Both the position numbers and the translations under genes were made by a program. From positions 1 to 64,000 of the forward strand of contig NZ_CP025795.1 of the NCBI RefSeq assembly GCF_002906655.1: a stretch of 64,000 nucleotides of DNA, in the 5' to 3' direction. The notes under the pieces are model-generated. The model was not told the origin of the DNA and ran no database searches. It saw nothing but the letters and a program-made list of their open reading frames with translations. Shown here in pieces: positions 1 to 7,956 of this stretch. Each line of letters begins with the position of its first letter. Position 1 is the first letter of the stretch. The DNA is from Vibrio hyugaensis. Lineage in GTDB: Bacteria; Pseudomonadota; Gammaproteobacteria; Enterobacterales; Vibrionaceae.

Positions 1-7
1 TCAATTT
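1..7 (-). rRNA. rrs: 16S rRNA gene, first bases only (partial)
   Basis: The reverse complement of the left edge reads AAATTGA, the conserved first bases of gammaproteobacterial 16S rRNA (AAATTGAAGAG...). The gene runs leftwards out of the window. The call rests mainly on the perfectly recognisable leader next to it; the rRNA body itself is not visible. Confidence 0.7.
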
Positions 8-290
8 AAGATTTTGTTCGGCTCAACGAATACTGACTTCAAAACTCATCCTTACTCGAAAGTAAGAAGTAATTTTAAAGCTATTATCGTTCCAACAGAA
101 CGATAATGAATTGACTGTGCCAAGTCCCCTAATGTTGCCAAAAGAAGTCTTGATTGGTCACTCAGTTCATTGAAACCTAATTTGATACCGAGGTATCTAA
201 TTGGATTATCATCAACGAGTGCCCACACAGATTGATAGGTCTATATTGTTAAAGAGCTTGCTTCGTAAGCTTTGCTATCGAAGCGGAGGC
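8..290 (-). promoter_or_regulatory. rRNA operon leader with boxA antitermination site
   Basis: On the minus strand the leader contains GCTCTTTAACAA (246-257), the canonical rrn boxA bound by the NusB/NusE antitermination complex, followed by the conserved segment ATCTGTGTGGGCACTCG known from enterobacterial and Vibrio rrn leaders. A stem-loop GCTTCG/CGAAGC (260-284) just 5' of boxA sits where boxB lies. The rest is the transcribed spacer that pairs around 16S for RNase III processing. Confidence 0.88.
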
Positions 291-292
291 GT

Positions 293-320
293 ATTCTAAG
301 GAATTAATTCTTAGTGTCAA
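293..320 (-). promoter_or_regulatory. rrn promoter P2
   Basis: Minus strand: -35 TTGACA (320-315), 16-nt spacer, -10 TAGAAT (298-293), then a GC-rich discriminator ACGCCTCC typical of stringently controlled rRNA promoters. An A/T-rich block immediately upstream resembles an UP element. Confidence 0.85.
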
Positions 321-410
321 ACACTTTTTAAAATTAATTTTTAGAAGCTTTTCTTTCGCCTCATTGCCAACCGCTTTTGCGTTTCCGCTTTGCCCTGACA
401 ACGGAGGCGC

Positions 411-438
411 ATTATAGGGAGATGATTTTTCTTGGCAA
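411..438 (-). promoter_or_regulatory. rrn promoter P1
   Basis: Minus strand: -35 TTGCCA (438-433), 16-nt spacer, -10 TATAAT (416-411), discriminator GCGCCTCC. Runs of A/T upstream (about 440-468) look like an UP element. The same discriminator in P1 and P2 is characteristic of twin rrn promoters. Confidence 0.85.
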
Positions 439-463
439 CCCTTTTTTAGAAAAAAACTTAAAA

Positions 464-500
464 AAAAGCGTCGAGTGACGAAATCTCACTCAAACGCTTA
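464..500 (-). terminator. Rho-independent terminator of the DUF3087 gene
   Basis: Stem AAGCG..GAGTGA / TCACTC..CGCTT (one bulge), followed on the minus strand by a run of T. It separates the DUF3087 gene from rrn P1. Confidence 0.75.
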
Positions 501-542
501 TTTTTAGTACTTAGTTGTTAACTTCAAGTAGCAAATAGGCAA

Positions 543-1067
543 TCAATATGTGTCTATCCAAGACTCTTCAAAGCTCGTGATATCAAGACCCAATGATTGC
601 TCCGCTTCGATTTGCTCAATTGCCTCTAATTCTTTATTTACACTGCTCATCGTTAATGTGTTGTTGTCTAGCTCAAACACCTGACTTTGGGTCGTATAGT
701 AGAACTTAAGTATCGTAAGCGCTTTTACATCGTGCTCAGCAGAAGCGGCTTTAACGCTTTTCAGTTTGCGAAAGATCTTGTTGTGCAGCTGCTTGAGTCT
801 CCAGACATACAACACTTCTTCCATATAAGGGCGTGTTTTGAATTGGTTCAACAAAGACAGTGAAGTGGCTAAAGCGAGCACAACACCAATTAAGTTCCAA
901 TGAAAGTTCCCCGTCGATTGTTCAGGTAGTACATCTGTATTACCGAATAAGACGATTAATAGCGTACTAAAAGCAAGAGAAGAGATAGCAAGCAAGGCAA
1001 CAAAGCCACCAATCACTAGGTTGACTTTCTTTCTATAGACTTGTTTGTTTATTTTTTTGATTTCCAT
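543..1067 (-). CDS. DUF3087 family two-TM membrane protein
   Basis: A 174-residue protein that I recognise as the DUF3087 family of marine gammaproteobacteria; its function is unknown. It has a basic N-terminus, two hydrophobic helices (about residues 17-41 and 57-75), and a charged cytoplasmic-looking C-terminal half rich in Lys and Glu. The start is supported by TAGGAG about 7 nt upstream. It is a single gene upstream of an rRNA operon, with its own terminator, and divergent from the TrmY-like gene. There is no catalytic motif. The family assignment is from memory of the sequence pattern. Confidence 0.8.
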   Translation of the reverse strand: MEIKKINKQVYRKKVNLVIGGFVALLAISSLAFSTLLIVLFGNTDVLPEQSTGNFHWNLIGVVLALATSLSLLNQFKTRPYMEEVLYVWRLKQLHNKIFRKLKSVKAASAEHDVKALTILKFYYTTQSQVFELDNNTLTMSSVNKELEAIEQIEAEQSLGLDITSFEESWIDTY

Positions 1068-1225
1068 ATACCGCTCCTAACAGGTTGCCTCTATTCTAAC
1101 CAGCACACTCCGCACGACAATCGAAGCTTTGTAAGTAAGTTCACATTTGCTATTAAACTCGCATCCCTTCCCTGCTTGGGTATATACTTCCGCGCATTCA
1201 CTCTTCCTATATAGAGGCTAAATTC

Positions 1226-1825
1226 ATGCGCTCTTTTGTTTTACGAGCTCGCGCGGCACCAACCACCAGCAAAGCATTGTTAGAAGGTGTTGGTAATGAA
1301 GCGCATACAGAGATTCTTGCTCATACCATGATGAACACTATGTTCGTTGCTCAATCACACCGTGAAGACGTGGTTGTGCACTTGGTTTTAGAAAGCACAA
1401 AAGACTTCTCACGCACCATTACTATTCGCTCCAACGACATCACCAACATTGGCGGCTTTCATGAGTCAACCTTGATTGCAGCAGTGGCTCGCGCTTTAGA
1501 CGCTTCGGTTGGTATGGGTAAAGAGCAGCTTCGTGAAGTCGAACCTGGTATCACCGTTCGTACCGTCAGCTTTGAACGCCTAGTGCAAGAACTGGCAGAA
1601 GATCACCAACTATATATGTTGGACAAAAAAGGCGAATTTGTTCGTAATGCAGAAATCGGTGGAAACCCATGTTTCTTGCTAACTGACCATATTCCGATGC
1701 CGAAGAAGTCTTTTAATAGCTTAAAGCGCCTTGGCACAGAGAAGATCAGCTTAGGTCCTAAGATGCTTTTCGCTTCTCAGTGTGTGGTATTGATCCACAA
1801 TGAGTTGGACATCCGCGAATTTTAA
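1226..1825 (+). CDS. trmY: TrmY-like SPOUT methyltransferase (putative pseudouridine N1-methyltransferase)
   Basis: A 199-residue protein of the DUF358/TrmY family, SAM-dependent SPOUT methyltransferases. In archaea TrmY makes N1-methylpseudouridine at position 54 of tRNA; the target in bacteria is not established. Family features include the N-terminal start MRSFVLRARAAPTTS and C-terminal SAM-knot segments: a Gly-rich turn in IGGNPCFLLTDH and LGPKMLFASQCVVLIHNELD close to the end. Length matches the family. The start is preceded by AGAGG. It is monocistronic; repeat copy A and a bidirectional terminator lie just downstream. Confidence 0.85.
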   Translation: MRSFVLRARAAPTTSKALLEGVGNEAHTEILAHTMMNTMFVAQSHREDVVVHLVLESTKDFSRTITIRSNDITNIGGFHESTLIAAVARALDASVGMGKEQLREVEPGITVRTVSFERLVQELAEDHQLYMLDKKGEFVRNAEIGGNPCFLLTDHIPMPKKSFNSLKRLGTEKISLGPKMLFASQCVVLIHNELDIREF

Positions 1826-1845
1826 TTCTCGCGAGTTAACCATTC

Positions 1846-2126
1846 TATACCCAAGTAACCTCAAGGTGCTAGGTTCAGCGAGAATGACTTAGTTTGAAGG
1901 CGAGGCAACAATTTGAAGATCTAGTGGTTCTAAATCAAAAATTGTTAACGAAGCATACGAACCAAGGCAAATCGCCCTTTGGGAGCGTGTCACTGACGCA
2001 ATTTCATCGTCAAACAACTTGGAAAGAGCTTGCTATTACACTGCGTTGTTTTCCTTGCTTGCTTTCGGTAAATAGGGAATCAGTGACAACGCTCTGAATC
2101 CTGCATCTTGAAGTCACTTGGGTATA
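1846..2126 (+). repeat. TIR-bounded intergenic repeat, copy A (281 bp)
   Basis: It begins TATACCCAAGTAACCTC and ends GAAGTCACTTGGGTATA, forming imperfect terminal inverted repeats of about 24 bp. Two more copies occur at 17776-18071 (inverted) and 30325-30605. It sits between the trmY stop and its terminator. It encodes no transposase; short reading frames inside it change between copies and are not credible genes. It resembles ERIC or MITE-type palindromic elements. Copy A is the most diverged internally. Confidence 0.85.
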
Positions 2127-2127
2127 T

Positions 2128-2158
2128 AAAAAAGAGGACTCCATTGAGTCCTCTTTTT
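2128..2158. terminator. Bidirectional terminator between trmY and tldE
   Basis: AAAAGAGGACT / AGTCCTCTTTTT stem-loop with A-run on one side and T-run on the other, between converging genes. Confidence 0.85.
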
Positions 2159-2179
2159 GTTTCTATAGGAATGCTGGGG

Positions 2180-3523
2180 TTATTTACCACCAATGCTCAA
2201 ACGAGCAAAGCGAACGTCAGGCGAGAAGAAAGTTCGGCTATCGTTAATTAGCTGAGTATCACCCACAGCCTCAACTTCTTGCAGCATCTTGTAGAAGTTA
2301 CCCGCTACTGTAATACCACGTACTGGTTGAAGGCGCTCTCCATCACGGCACAAGAAGCCACTCGCACCAAACGAGAAATCACCACTCACTGCATCCGCCC
2401 CAGAATGGACTCCTTGAAGTTCGACTAACTCTAGGTACTCACCCGCTTTTACTTCTGAAGCACTGCTGTTGCCTGTCGCAATCACTTTGTGATTCGCTGA
2501 TACGTCTAGGCTCGATTTTGCACCGCGAGCGGCACTTGCTGTCGAGACTGCGCCCAAGTAACTTGCGGTCTGGCTGTTGTGTAGCAAGGTTTTCAACTCA
2601 CCATTAGCAATCATCGCATTGTCTTGAGTAGCAAAGCCTTCACTATCAAAACTCGCGATTGCCATACCATTTGGCATGTAAGCCGTATCAGTAAAGGTAA
2701 TCAAATCACTCGCAACACGTTGACCAAGCTTGTCACCTAGTGGCGTAATGCCTTTCATCGCGCTTACACCAGAGAAAGCACTGCCGAAAGCACCGAATAA
2801 ACTTGCTAGCGCATTGATGTGGAAGATAGCAGGGTAGTTACCTGTCGCAACCGGAGCGCCTTCAAGAAGATCGCGAGCAAGGTTGTAGCCACCTTCTATA
2901 CAGTAAGCTGGATTCAACTCATCAAAACGACGACCAAGCGACATTCTACCCGCCATTGACTGTTTGCCGTCTTTTTCAAACAAGGTATACGCGTAACAAG
3001 TGAACGAGCGCTCGAAGTGTTGACACAATGTGCCTTGAGTATTGGCAATGATCAGTTGTGTTTCGCCATCGCTGTAACCATTGTAAGGTGCGCTAGAAGC
3101 GTGAGGCAGAGCTACTACGCCTTGCTCAAGTGCGAGAGACAGTTCGATTTTTTCGTCAACAGAAGTGGTATCTTCTTGTGAAATTTCGGCAACATCAGTC
3201 GCGATTTGGCTGTTCACGCAACTAATAGTCTGATGTTCATCTTGCTTGGAAAAGCGAGCGCTTTGCAGTGCGTTGGTCAGCATCAAATCTAAGCTTGGTT
3301 GCTCTAACGACTCAGAATAGCTTGTTGCAACGCGCGCATCTTTCACAACACGAACGCCCAGAACTTGGCTTGAGCTTACTTTGTACTCATCCAGCTTTCC
3401 TTGGTTCGCTTTCAGAGAAAAGCTACTGTTACGGTTTACAATGACGTCCGCTTCTGCACCTTGGCGTTTTGCTTCTGATAGGACGTAATCAACCGCATTA
3501 AGAAGTTGTTGTTCTTGGCTCAT
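2180..3523 (-). CDS. pmbA: TldE/PmbA family metalloprotease subunit
   Basis: A 447-residue member of the PmbA/TldD superfamily (U62). In E. coli TldE partners TldD in a heterodimeric protease that processes microcin B17 and degrades CcdA. TldE lacks the zinc HExxxH motif and none is visible here, so catalysis should depend on the partner. Typical segments include GVRVVKDARVATSYS near residue 60 and the C-terminal SGDFSFGASGFLCRDGE. The start ATG overlaps the tldD stop by one base (TAATG) with GGAGG upstream, so translation is coupled. E. coli tldD and pmbA are unlinked, so this adjacent pair may be a second set. Confidence 0.85.
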   Translation of the reverse strand: MSQEQQLLNAVDYVLSEAKRQGAEADVIVNRNSSFSLKANQGKLDEYKVSSSQVLGVRVVKDARVATSYSESLEQPSLDLMLTNALQSARFSKQDEHQTISCVNSQIATDVAEISQEDTTSVDEKIELSLALEQGVVALPHASSAPYNGYSDGETQLIIANTQGTLCQHFERSFTCYAYTLFEKDGKQSMAGRMSLGRRFDELNPAYCIEGGYNLARDLLEGAPVATGNYPAIFHINALASLFGAFGSAFSGVSAMKGITPLGDKLGQRVASDLITFTDTAYMPNGMAIASFDSEGFATQDNAMIANGELKTLLHNSQTASYLGAVSTASAARGAKSSLDVSANHKVIATGNSSASEVKAGEYLELVELQGVHSGADAVSGDFSFGASGFLCRDGERLQPVRGITVAGNFYKMLQEVEAVGDTQLINDSRTFFSPDVRFARLSIGGK

Positions 3524-4908
3524 TAGTTACCGCCTCCTACCAGAATGTTATCTACTTTCAGCGTTGGCTGACCGACTGTTGTTGGTACTGAACCACTCAC
3601 GGAACCACACATGCCCGGCGCAAGCGCCATGTCTTTGCCGACCATGCTGATTTCTTTCAACACTTTTGGACCCGTGCTGATCAGCGTTGCTGTTTTCAGA
3701 GGTTTGGTGATTTTGCCATTTTCAATGAGGTAAGCTTCACGAACGGCAAAGTTGAACTCACCCGTACCCGGCTGAACCGAGCCGCCGCCCATCTTCTTCG
3801 CATAGATACCGCGTTCGATGCCAGCCAGCATGTCATCAAGTGAATGCTCGCCTTCTTCGATAAAGGTGTTACGCATACGCGAGGTTGGTGCGAACTTGTA
3901 GTTTTGACGACGACCAGAACCCGTAGGCTCATAACCTGTCTTCATGCCACCCATTTTATCGACCATAAAGCTGGTTAGCTTACCGTCTTTGATCAATTGG
4001 GTGCGCTGAGTCTTCATACCTTCGTCATCAACATGAATCGAGCCCCATTCATTGGTCATGGTGCCATCATCGACTGCATTCACTGCGGTGTGAGCAACCA
4101 TTTCGCCCATCTTGTCGTGGAATACTGACGCTTTCTTCGCAACCGAAGTGGTTTCTAGCAAGTGACCACATGCTTCATGGAAGATAACACCGCCAAAGCC
4201 GTTACCAATTACCACTGGCATTTCACCCGATGGACACGCATCCGCACCAAGTTTTACTAACGCTTGCTGCGCGATAGTTTGACCTAGCTCTTTCGCATCC
4301 AGCTGTTCACTGAACTCCCAACCAGCAAGAGCGCCAGGACCTTCCATACCAGAAGACTGCTCATTACCTTTTTGAGCGACAGTATTACCAGCAACTCGGA
4401 TGTAGTGACGAGTATCGTCAACGTGTAGACCTTCTGAATTGAAGATAGACACTTGCTGTTCACGCTGAAGCACACTGCCAATGAACTGGCTGATATGTTC
4501 ACTCTCTGCACGTGCAGCTTGGTCAACTTGCAATAGGAAAGCGATTTTAGAATCTAGGTTAGCGTCTTTGCCAAGTGGCATACGACAACCATGTTGAATT
4601 GGGTAGCGGTTCAGATTGAGAGAACCTGCTGACGCGATTTGCTCACGCTTATCTTTTGCAGCAAGTAGTGAGGTTACGCGTTTAAGTTCGGCTTCATCGG
4701 TGCTGTTGGTGTAACCGTAAAGCACTTTATGACCGAAGAAGAGACGAATACCGATACCAAAATCGATACCCGAGTTCACCTTATCCACCTCACCAGATGC
4801 GATCTGGACAGTGTTGGTTTGATGGTGTTCAACGAATAGCTCAGCGAAATCAGCCCCTAAAAAGAGGGCATGATCGATCACCGCTTTCGCTGTTACAGAA
4901 TTAAGCAT
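3523..4908 (-). CDS. tldD: TldD family zinc metalloprotease subunit
   Basis: A 461-residue TldD-type protease. The zinc motif HEACGH (HExxxH) is plain, within FGGVIFHEACGHLLE, and the downstream GSGRRQ and Cys-containing C-terminal segment are conserved in the family. It should form a heterodimer with the TldE product encoded directly downstream. I start it at ATG 4908 because AAGGAG lies six bases upstream; a longer reading frame to 4947 exists but has no ribosome site. It is first gene of a two-gene minus-strand operon. Confidence 0.88.
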   Translation of the reverse strand: MLNSVTAKAVIDHALFLGADFAELFVEHHQTNTVQIASGEVDKVNSGIDFGIGIRLFFGHKVLYGYTNSTDEAELKRVTSLLAAKDKREQIASAGSLNLNRYPIQHGCRMPLGKDANLDSKIAFLLQVDQAARAESEHISQFIGSVLQREQQVSIFNSEGLHVDDTRHYIRVAGNTVAQKGNEQSSGMEGPGALAGWEFSEQLDAKELGQTIAQQALVKLGADACPSGEMPVVIGNGFGGVIFHEACGHLLETTSVAKKASVFHDKMGEMVAHTAVNAVDDGTMTNEWGSIHVDDEGMKTQRTQLIKDGKLTSFMVDKMGGMKTGYEPTGSGRRQNYKFAPTSRMRNTFIEEGEHSLDDMLAGIERGIYAKKMGGGSVQPGTGEFNFAVREAYLIENGKITKPLKTATLISTGPKVLKEISMVGKDMALAPGMCGSVSGSVPTTVGQPTLKVDNILVGGGN

Positions 4909-5251
4909 GAAATCTCCTTGCTCGTTGATCGTCCTAGCCTTCCCCACCTTTGAGTTAGACTCTGTTTATAACAGTCACAACCTAAATTGGATGACTCAAA
5001 AGCATATTGGCAACGCGTTAAATATTAACACTTTTTTAACCTTGTTTTATGCTAATCCTTGCTAAATCAAAGAACGATTCGTTACGTATTATGTCGACAT
5101 CTCACTATTAGATAGTGTCTTGAACTGCCAGTTTCAATGCAGCACGTTATTTACGCTAAATTCTGTTCTCTCGTTACCGCTCTCAAGTCTCATATTTAAT
5201 CGATTGCCCCCTCTTGGCCGGAAAAAACACGTGCACCGTAACTGAGTGAAC
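4909..5251. other. Non-coding interval between tldD and the thiamin riboswitch
   Basis: The interval is A/T-rich and must hold the divergent tldDE promoter. I see no gene and no clear repeat in it. Confidence 0.6.
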
Positions 5252-5260
5252 TGCTATTAT
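5252..5260 (+). promoter_or_regulatory. Extended -10 promoter candidate for the thi operon
   Basis: TGCTATTAT is an extended -10 (TGn + TATTAT) placed about 13 nt before the riboswitch core; a weak -35 (TGCACC) lies 17 nt upstream. Confidence 0.5.
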
Positions 5261-5272
5261 CTTGACGAAATA

Positions 5273-5362
5273 GTCGGGGGGCCCATGCATTGAATGCGTC
5301 GGCTGAGATCGAAATCGAGACCCGTTGAACCTGATTCAGTTAGCACTGACGTAGGGAACTAT
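5273..5362 (+). ncRNA. TPP riboswitch (thi box)
   Basis: The conserved thi-box elements are present in order: a GGGGGGCCC P1 strand, GGCTGAGA (5300-5307), GACCCGTTGAACCTGAT, and the 3' core GACGTAGGGAAC. It precedes thiD by about 120 nt. TPP binding would reduce expression of the whole operon. No U-tailed terminator follows, so control is probably at translation. Confidence 0.95.
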
Positions 5363-5457
5363 CATCACTTTGCCACTAGCCTGCTTGAGTCTCTATTAGT
5401 ACAGCTAGTCTCAACGGATCCGATCACCGATCTTCCCTTGCGATGGCCAAGTCAGTT

Positions 5458-5478
5458 CCTATACGTCTGTAATAGGAG
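5458..5478 (+). promoter_or_regulatory. Ribosome-site hairpin candidate before thiD
   Basis: CCTAT (5458-5462) can pair with ATAGG (5472-5476), covering part of the thiD ribosome-binding site AGGAG (5474-5478). This could be part of the riboswitch expression platform; the pairing is short. Confidence 0.35.
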
Positions 5479-5483
5479 CGACC

Positions 5484-6371
5484 ATGGCGCAGCAGTCAAG
5501 CCAAGAAAAACCATCAACACAGCCACAAGCAGCAACTTCAATAGACACACCGATTGTGTTGACGATTGCAGGTTCTGATAGTGGCGGCGGCGCAGGCATT
5601 CAAGCCGACATCAAAGCGATGTCCGCAACCGGCAGTTTTGCTTGCTCGGTAATCACGGCGATTACTTCGCAAAATACCCAAGGCGTTTCTGCGATTTTTC
5701 CCATTCCTCTCGACCATGTAGAGAGCCAACTCGATGCGGTATTTACCGACCTCAACATCGTTGCAGTCAAAGTGGGCATGCTGGCCGACTCCAACATCAT
5801 CAAGGTTGTTGCCAACAAAATTAAACAATACCAGCCAAAACACCTCGTGATTGACCCTGTAATGGTGGCCACCAGCGGCGATCTATTACTGGAACAGTCG
5901 GCAATCAGCACTTTAAAAGAAGAATTGATTCCGCTCGCAGACATCATTACCCCTAACCTACCCGAAGGCGCAGCATTGACGGGTAAGCCAGTGCCTCAAT
6001 CAGAATCTGAAATGAACGATATGATTGCTGATCTACGCGCGCTCGGTGCAAAAGCGGTGCTGTTAAAAGGCGGCCACTTAGAAAAAGACGAAAACAGCAA
6101 CGATCTGCTGATCATGCAAGATAGCGCCGAGTTAATCAGCGCTAAACGCTTTCCAACCAAAAACACCCATGGCACAGGCTGCACGCTGTCTTCTGCTATC
6201 GCGTCTTACCTTGGCCAAGGCAACAACCTGCACAAAGCGGTGCACCTAGGTAAGCAGTACATCAGCCAAGCTATCGCACACGCTGATGAATTGGATGTCG
6301 GTAAAGGTCACGGCCCTGTGAACCATTTTTTTGCAGGTCCTAATTTTGGGAAAAGTAAAGATGTGCGCTAA
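5484..6371 (+). CDS. thiD: Hydroxymethylpyrimidine / phosphomethylpyrimidine kinase
   Basis: A 295-residue ribokinase-fold enzyme that phosphorylates HMP and then HMP-P to HMP-PP, the pyrimidine half of thiamin. The substrate loop SDSGGGAG is at residues 31-38 and the GTGC anion-hole motif at 230-233. An unconserved Gln/Ser-rich tail of about 22 residues precedes the usual start, but the AGGAG site supports this ATG. It is first gene behind the TPP riboswitch, and its end overlaps the ATPase gene by 11 nt. Confidence 0.95.
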   Translation: MAQQSSQEKPSTQPQAATSIDTPIVLTIAGSDSGGGAGIQADIKAMSATGSFACSVITAITSQNTQGVSAIFPIPLDHVESQLDAVFTDLNIVAVKVGMLADSNIIKVVANKIKQYQPKHLVIDPVMVATSGDLLLEQSAISTLKEELIPLADIITPNLPEGAALTGKPVPQSESEMNDMIADLRALGAKAVLLKGGHLEKDENSNDLLIMQDSAELISAKRFPTKNTHGTGCTLSSAIASYLGQGNNLHKAVHLGKQYISQAIAHADELDVGKGHGPVNHFFAGPNFGKSKDVR

Positions 6372-7116
6372 TGCACTCGGCATTCAGCTTACCGAAGCAA
6401 GTCTGCAATACAAAGACAGCCAAACACCAACATTAGCAGGGTTGAGTATGACTATCCCTGCTAATCAATGGACTGTGTTACTTGGCCGCAGTGGTTGCGG
6501 AAAAACGACGATCCTTCGTTATCTCGCGGGGTTGTTAGACGACAAAGTCGAATGGCATGGTGAATTAACCACCACGGATGGCATCGCCCTACACGAACGT
6601 ATTGCCTACATGGCACAACAAGACTTGTTGCTACCATGGCTAAATGTGTTAGACAACGTCTGCCTCAGTTCTCGATTTTCTCAAGACCAAGCACCAGAAC
6701 AAGATAAACAACGTGCACTGACTTTACTCAACCAAGTGGGACTCACAGATTACGCGGATGCTAAGCCAGCTCAGCTCTCTGGCGGCATGAGACAACGTGT
6801 TGCCCTTGCTCGCACTCTGATGCAAGACAAGCCTCTAGTTCTGATGGATGAGCCTTTCTCTGCGTTGGATGCGGTTACTCGCCATAAGTTGCAAACCTTG
6901 TCTGCCGAATTACTGAAAGATAAGACGGTTGTTCTGATTACCCACGACCCACAAGAAGCGGTGCGATTAGCTCACCAACTCTATGTGTTGCAAGGCACGC
7001 CTGCGCAAGCTCAGCACTTGGTCGTTCCAGACTCCAAGCCGCCGCGAGTTCTCGATGGAGGGTGCGCGGCACTACAACAGGCGATTTTGGATCAATTGGA
7101 GAAAGACTATGAGTGA
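6361..7116 (+). CDS. thiZ: ABC transporter ATPase, thiamin-precursor uptake (ThiZ-like)
   Basis: A 251-residue ATPase of the nitrate/taurine/HMP-type family. Walker A GRSGCGKT is at residues 42-49, signature LSGGMRQR at 139-146, and Walker B LVLMDEP at 159-165. It should power uptake of a pyrimidine precursor (HMP or formyl-aminopyrimidine) with the permease and binding protein encoded next. I prefer ATG 6361, overlapping the thiD stop, over an upstream ATG at 6331. The end overlaps the permease start by 8 nt. The substrate is inferred from the operon and riboswitch. Confidence 0.9.
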   Translation: MCANALGIQLTEASLQYKDSQTPTLAGLSMTIPANQWTVLLGRSGCGKTTILRYLAGLLDDKVEWHGELTTTDGIALHERIAYMAQQDLLLPWLNVLDNVCLSSRFSQDQAPEQDKQRALTLLNQVGLTDYADAKPAQLSGGMRQRVALARTLMQDKPLVLMDEPFSALDAVTRHKLQTLSAELLKDKTVVLITHDPQEAVRLAHQLYVLQGTPAQAQHLVVPDSKPPRVLDGGCAALQQAILDQLEKDYE

Positions 7117-7909
7117 TATGACTCAGTACAACTCCGTTTCGGCACGTATTAGTAAAAAAGAACGCGTGACCCATCCGGCTCTGCGCTTGGTCATTAGCAC
7201 AGCGGTGATCTTGGGATTGTGGCAGTTGGTTGTTGTGGTATTCGACATGCCAAGCTTCATCTTACCTTCACCAATTGAAGTGCTGGATAGATTGGTCACT
7301 CGTTACGATGTCCTGCTCAAACATACTTGGGTTACCGCGCAAGAGATTCTACTTGGCTTGGCGCTTGGATTATCGATGGGTTTGCTGTTCGCATTGCAAA
7401 TGCTGATGTTCGAACCGCTGAAGCGTTGGTTACTGCCAATTCTGATTGCTAGCCAAGCGATCCCTGTGTTCGCTATCGCGCCAGTACTCATGCTTTGGCT
7501 CGGTTACGGCATTGCATCGAAAGTCGTCATGGCGGCGATCATCATCTTTTTCCCCGTCACGACATGTTGCTACGACGGTTTGCGCAATACACCAACAGGT
7601 TACCTCGACCTTGCCAAGACCATGGGCGCGTCTAAATGGCAGTTACTTCGTCATATTCAATTGCCAGCCGCCCTACCAACTTTAGCCTCAGGTATTCGTG
7701 TTGCCGTCGTTATTGCGCCAATTGGAGCAGTGGTCGGTGAGTGGGTAGGTTCAAGTGAAGGCTTGGGGTATCTGATGCTCCAAGCCAACGCTCGCATGAT
7801 CATTGATGAGATGTTTGCGACGCTGTTTATCCTCGCCGTGCTGTCTATCTCACTCTACTTCATCACCGATAAATTATTGAAAAAAGCCATCCCTTGGGAA
7901 AGCAAGTAA
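7109..7909 (+). CDS. thiX: ABC transporter permease, thiamin-precursor uptake (ThiX-like)
   Basis: A 266-residue permease of the BPD/SsuC type with about six membrane helices. The cytoplasmic coupling (EAA-like) loop is visible as TMGASKWQLLRHIQLPAALP. I start it at ATG 7109 because it overlaps the preceding stop and matches family length; a frame extending to 6983 would lie inside thiZ. It is the membrane channel for the ThiZ ATPase and ThiY binding protein. Confidence 0.9.
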   Translation: MSDMTQYNSVSARISKKERVTHPALRLVISTAVILGLWQLVVVVFDMPSFILPSPIEVLDRLVTRYDVLLKHTWVTAQEILLGLALGLSMGLLFALQMLMFEPLKRWLLPILIASQAIPVFAIAPVLMLWLGYGIASKVVMAAIIIFFPVTTCCYDGLRNTPTGYLDLAKTMGASKWQLLRHIQLPAALPTLASGIRVAVVIAPIGAVVGEWVGSSEGLGYLMLQANARMIIDEMFATLFILAVLSISLYFITDKLLKKAIPWESK

Positions 7910-7956
7910 TTGCAGAAAATAACCAAAGGAAATAGGGAAAGAAAAGGAAGAACCCC

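Noticed and set aside
1894..2097. Open frames inside the three repeat copies (67, 62 and 62 codons)
   Set aside because: They arise from the shared repeat sequence, differ in frame, start and orientation relative to neighbours, and have no ribosome site.
5294..5578. 94-codon frame across the TPP riboswitch
   Set aside because: It overlaps the conserved riboswitch core and the thiD start; the RNA structure explains the sequence.
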